Assembly (NCBI GenBank): GCA_038043185.1
Contig: JBBTCO010000005.1
Location: forward strand, 1-64,000
DNA: 64,000 bases
From: UBA5009 sp038043185
Lineage (GTDB): Bacteria > Bdellovibrionota > Bdellovibrionia > Bdellovibrionales > Bdellovibrionaceae
Reading direction: 5' to 3'
A program made the position numbers and the translations under genes. Positions 60,937 through 64,000 of the stretch are shown piece after piece (the first letter of the stretch is position 1; the number at the start of each line of letters is the position of its first letter). A model generated the notes under the pieces. The model made no database searches. It saw only the letters and a program-made list of their open reading frames with translations, and had not been told where the DNA came from.

Positions 60937-61686
60937 ATGAATTTATTATTTTTTATCTCCTCAGCTGAAGCCGCTCCGCAAATCGCCATTAACACCAATC
61001 CTCTTGCTGCAATTTTTCAAGCCAGTCTGATTGTTCAGGTGACTTTTTTGATCCTGATTTTACTTTCAGTTTTTTGTTGGGGAATTGGCATCGCAAAGTT
61101 CCGACAATTTCAAAGAATTAGAACGAAGAATGAAATCTTTCTTTCAAAATTTTGGAAAGTCAGCAGCTTAGATAATCTTTATGAAGAGTTCGAGCAATAC
61201 AAAGACAGCCCTGTTGCCCGCGTTTTTAAAGCTGCCTATTTAGAAATGAAAAAATTAGCAGAGTCACCGCTAGCGCAAAGATCATCTCAAGATTCAACGG
61301 CTAAACCGCAACTTCAGGGCATCGATAATCTTGAGCGTGTTCTAAGGAAATCAACCGAGAATGAAATCGCACTGATGGAATCAAAACTAACCGTCCTTGC
61401 CACAACTGGAAGCACCGGTCCCTTCATTGGTCTTTTTGGAACCGTTTGGGGAATCATGGGTTCATTTCATAAAATTGGTGCCATGGGCAGCGCTAGTCTT
61501 GCGGTGGTTGCACCCGGCATTTCCGAAGCTTTGTTTGCTACGGCGATTGGTTTGGCAGCAGCCATTCCTGCAGTGGTTTTATATAATAATTTTATTTCTC
61601 ATCTGCGCCGCCAAGAAATTGAGCTCAATAACTTTAGTTCTGATTTTCTGAATATTGTTAAACGAAATTTTTTCCAAGGAAACTAA
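60937..61686 (+). CDS. tolQ: TolQ-like proton-channel subunit
   Basis: 249 residues with three membrane helices: about 28-48, then two after residue 140. The motif G-S-T-G-P-F-I-G-L-F-G-T-V-W-G-I-M belongs to the MotA/TolQ/ExbB family. TolQ with TolR uses proton flow to power the Tol-Pal system, which constricts the outer membrane at division. It starts tolQ-tolR-tolA-tolB here, which favours TolQ over ExbB. Confidence 0.92.
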   Translation: MNLLFFISSAEAAPQIAINTNPLAAIFQASLIVQVTFLILILLSVFCWGIGIAKFRQFQRIRTKNEIFLSKFWKVSSLDNLYEEFEQYKDSPVARVFKAAYLEMKKLAESPLAQRSSQDSTAKPQLQGIDNLERVLRKSTENEIALMESKLTVLATTGSTGPFIGLFGTVWGIMGSFHKIGAMGSASLAVVAPGISEALFATAIGLAAAIPAVVLYNNFISHLRRQEIELNNFSSDFLNIVKRNFFQGN

Positions 61687-61689
61687 TCT

Positions 61690-62106
61690 GTGGGCATGAG
61701 TTCGGGTTCTTCAAAATCCAGAGTTGCTCTTAGCGAAATCAACGTGACCCCTTTGGTGGATGTCATGCTGGTTTTACTGATCATGTTCATGGTGACAGCG
61801 CCGCTGATGCAACAAGGGATCGAAGTTGATTTGCCAAGAACTTCATCTTCTGGAGTAGACCTTAACGACGAACCCTTTGTGCTTATCATTGAATCCACTG
61901 GAAAAATCATGGCGGCTAAAAACCCAATAGAGCTTTCAACTATAAAAGATAAACTCAAAGCCATTTTTGAAACACGTAAAAATAAACAGATCTATATTCA
62001 GGCCGATCGCAAAGTTGATTATGGGATTGTCGCTGAAGTTATGGCCGAAGTCAGAGCCGCGGGGATATTTAATATTGGACTCATTACCATACCAAAAGAT
62101 AATTAA
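61690..62106 (+). CDS. tolR: TolR-like (ExbD family) protein
   Basis: 138 residues from the GTG at 61690; an ATG at 61696 is also possible. The single membrane helix carries V-T-P-L-V-D-V-M-L-V-L-L, with the conserved Asp that takes part in proton transfer. A periplasmic domain follows, with Y-I-Q-A-D-R-K-V-D-Y. Four bases after tolQ. Confidence 0.92.
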   Translation: MGMSSGSSKSRVALSEINVTPLVDVMLVLLIMFMVTAPLMQQGIEVDLPRTSSSGVDLNDEPFVLIIESTGKIMAAKNPIELSTIKDKLKAIFETRKNKQIYIQADRKVDYGIVAEVMAEVRAAGIFNIGLITIPKDN

Positions 62107-62878
62107 TGATTCGAACGAGGTTGAAGTAACCCAAGGACTTAAATGGTCCCTTGGTCTTCATGTTGGCCTTGTCTTATTTTTAATGCTTAAGACTTATTTT
62201 GTTTCGAATGACGTCATTGATTATGAATCGGCCATACGTGTGGATTTAGTTGGTCTTCCTGACAAAATCGATCCCAAACAACTGGCCCCTGCTGAACCAA
62301 TTGCGCCACCTCCAAAAGAAAAATCTGAACCTCCTCCTGCGCCGCCTCCAGCTGTAGAAAAAGAAAAATTGCCCGACAAAAGTAAAATTGATCCTGACTC
62401 CATCAATTTGGATGCAGTAAAGAAAAAACAACAACAGGCCTTGAATAAACTAAAGTCGTTAAGCGCTATTGAACAGATCAAAAAAAATCTTGAAGAGTCA
62501 AAAAAACAAAATGAAAAAGATCGGGCTCAGAAAGCTGCGACCCAAATCAAAGGAAATATTTTGTCACCGGGCACCGAGTTGACGGGTCTTAATAAATTAC
62601 AACATGAAAATTACGTCGGACAAATTGATCGCCAGATCAAACAAAATTGGTCGATTCCGGAATGGCTAGCAAAAAAAGATTATCAAGCTCAAGTCCTTTT
62701 AAAGCTGGACGAGAAGGGTTTGATCCTTTCACGCCATATTGTAAAATCCAGTGGAAATGCAAATTATGATGATGCCGTTCTTGAAACAATTGATAAATCT
62801 GCGCCTTATCCTTCGCCTCCAGAAAAATTAATAGCCATTGTCGGGGCCCGAGGACTGCTGATAGGATTTCCAGAGTGA
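62075..62878 (+). CDS. tolA: TolA/TonB-like periplasm-spanning protein
   Basis: About 267 residues if started at TTG 62075, where GGGGA stands nine bases upstream; no ATG/GTG lies between tolR's stop and the membrane helix, so the start overlaps tolR and remains uncertain. A membrane helix (W-S-L-G-L-H-V-G-L-V-L-F) is followed by a Pro-rich linker, a Lys/Gln-rich helix and a TonB/TolA C-terminal domain with A-Q-V-L-L-K-L-D-E-K-G. It would link the TolQR motor to the outer membrane. Confidence 0.82.
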   Translation: MDSLPYQKIINDSNEVEVTQGLKWSLGLHVGLVLFLMLKTYFVSNDVIDYESAIRVDLVGLPDKIDPKQLAPAEPIAPPPKEKSEPPPAPPPAVEKEKLPDKSKIDPDSINLDAVKKKQQQALNKLKSLSAIEQIKKNLEESKKQNEKDRAQKAATQIKGNILSPGTELTGLNKLQHENYVGQIDRQIKQNWSIPEWLAKKDYQAQVLLKLDEKGLILSRHIVKSSGNANYDDAVLETIDKSAPYPSPPEKLIAIVGARGLLIGFPE

Positions 62879-62903
62879 ATAAAAATAAAATATTGGAGGA
62901 CCG

Positions 62904-64000
62904 ATGAAAAAAAATTTTCTGAACACGACACTTATTTTTGTTTTTTTTGCGGGATTGTCCTTTATTGCGAAATCGGCTTTTGCTGAAGACTCACAGATTT
63001 ATATAAAAATTGGTGAAGCTAAGACTAAAAAAAGTTTATTGGCCTTTCCGCCATTTCAAAATGCAAGCTTGGGATCAGCGAATGCGAATACGGTCGGCGC
63101 TGAACTTTTTAATGTCATTAGCAATGATTTAAGTGTCTCAAGCTATTTTCAGTTCATTTCCCAAAATGCGTTTCTTGAAGATAGCAGTAAAGTGGGTCTT
63201 CGCCCGGCTCCCGCCGAGCCTAATGGATTTAAGTTTCAAAGTTGGTCCAGCATTGGTGCCGATTTTTTAATTCGAGGAAGTTATTCAGTTATTGGTAAGG
63301 ACGTCGAGCTTGAGATTTATTTGTATCATGTACCTAAAGCCGGTTTAGTCTTTGCAAAAAAATACAAAGGAACTGTAGCAGCAGCTCGGCGGATTGCTCA
63401 CACCTTTTCCAATGATGTTTTAAAAAATTTAACCGACAAAACGGGGATGTTTTTATCTCGTGTTGTTGTTTCCTCGGATCGTTCAAACAAAACTTACAAA
63501 GAAATTTACACTATGGACTGGGATGGCGCCCACTTAGAAAAAGTCACTGATCATAAAACAATTTCACTTTCCCCAGCTTGGGCTCCTGACGGTCGTCGCA
63601 TTGCCTACACTTCCTATGTGCAAAGAGCTCGCACTAAAATGAGGAATGCGGATATGTTTTTGTATGATGTTACCGCAGGCACACGAAAATTATTTTCTTA
63701 TCGACTGGGTATTAACTCTGGAGCCAGCTTTTCTCCGGATGGAAAATTCGTTTTTCTAACAATCTCGCAAGGAAACTCACCAGATATTTATAAAATTGCC
63801 ACTGACAGTGATTTTGTAAAAAAAATTACCAACGGTCCAAATTCGGCGATGAATGTCGAACCTGCCGTCAGTCCCGATGGGAAACAAGTGGCTTTTTCAT
63901 CTGATCGCAGTGGACGCCCCATGATTTATGTTATGGATATTGATGGCTCGAACATTCGTCGCATCACTTTTGCCGGAGTTTTTAACTCTTCACCCAGTTG
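62904..64000 (+). CDS. tolB: Tol-Pal system protein TolB, 3' end outside window
   Basis: The reading frame from the ATG at 62904 (GGAGG eight bases upstream) is open to the window end. A signal peptide ends near F-A-E-D. The N-terminal domain is followed by beta-propeller repeats with S-P-A-W-A-P-D-G-R-R-I-A-Y, S-F-S-P-D-G-K-F-V-F and V-S-P-D-G-K-Q-V-A-F. TolB binds Pal and TolA in the periplasm. At least 365 residues are visible of the usual 430 or so. Confidence 0.95.
   Translation, partial: MKKNFLNTTLIFVFFAGLSFIAKSAFAEDSQIYIKIGEAKTKKSLLAFPPFQNASLGSANANTVGAELFNVISNDLSVSSYFQFISQNAFLEDSSKVGLRPAPAEPNGFKFQSWSSIGADFLIRGSYSVIGKDVELEIYLYHVPKAGLVFAKKYKGTVAAARRIAHTFSNDVLKNLTDKTGMFLSRVVVSSDRSNKTYKEIYTMDWDGAHLEKVTDHKTISLSPAWAPDGRRIAYTSYVQRARTKMRNADMFLYDVTAGTRKLFSYRLGINSGASFSPDGKFVFLTISQGNSPDIYKIATDSDFVKKITNGPNSAMNVEPAVSPDGKQVAFSSDRSGRPMIYVMDIDGSNIRRITFAGVFNSSPS

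Noticed and set aside
1..64000. CRISPR array, rRNA operon, classical IS element
   Set aside because: No regularly spaced short repeats, no rRNA-like conserved blocks and no transposase were seen on reading both strands.

Overview
The window looks like chromosomal DNA of a Gram-negative, AT-leaning bacterium, most probably a relative of Bdellovibrio (Bdellovibrionota). This is an inference from gene content: a Tol system at the right edge, a Suf operon with an Rrf2 regulator, a prkA-yeaH-spoVR operon, many secreted or lipid-anchored proteins without clear relatives, two secreted metalloproteases, and TPR lipoproteins. No 16S gene is present to confirm it.

Positions 1-9443 are accessory DNA. 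They hold a partial permuted NlpC/P60 protein, a membrane-anchored aspartic protease, a three-gene cassette (membrane desaturase, amidinotransferase-fold enzyme, LysE/ArgO exporter) bracketed by a 38-bp direct repeat, a hybrid histidine kinase coupled to a truncated solute-binding protein, and a four-gene module ending in a large serine recombinase. The recombinase reading frame runs antisense into a CAT-anticodon tRNA gene, which marks the likely edge of an integrated element.

Positions 9452-21091 are core: the macromolecular synthesis operon rpsU-yqeY-dnaG-rpoD, divergent tadA, two orphan paralogous OmpR-type response regulators, and prkA-yeaH-spoVR-yciH. Positions 21225-33269 hold envelope and regulatory genes: a TPR lipoprotein and a LolB-like lipoprotein, a pseudopilin-like protein, a PhaR-type regulator, an LpoB cluster, a stand-alone RadC-like JAMM protein, and an mreB operon continuing into an ECF-like sigma factor, a membrane anti-sigma-like protein and a sensor kinase.

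Positions 33354-39598 are lineage-specific: a block of exported proteins and a divergent TPR/winged-helix regulator whose promoter carries a palindromic operator. Positions 39788-48550 hold a 60-bp perfect palindrome, glpD with a GNAT protein, a HAD phosphatase, and a tight operon xseA-xseB-ispA-tlyA-(inactive patatin-like lipoprotein)-pepP. Positions 48596-48808 encode a probable structured small RNA of about 180 nt with its own promoter and terminator.

Positions 48920-53921 hold two convergent secreted zinc metalloproteases, a small exported protein and a CBS-pair protein. Positions 53929-59680 are the complete rrf2-sufB-sufC-sufD-sufS-nfu operon for Fe-S cluster assembly. The window closes with a degenerate GDPD-like membrane protein and tolQ-tolR-tolA/tonB-tolB, the last cut by the window edge. 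No CRISPR array, rRNA or classical insertion sequence was seen.
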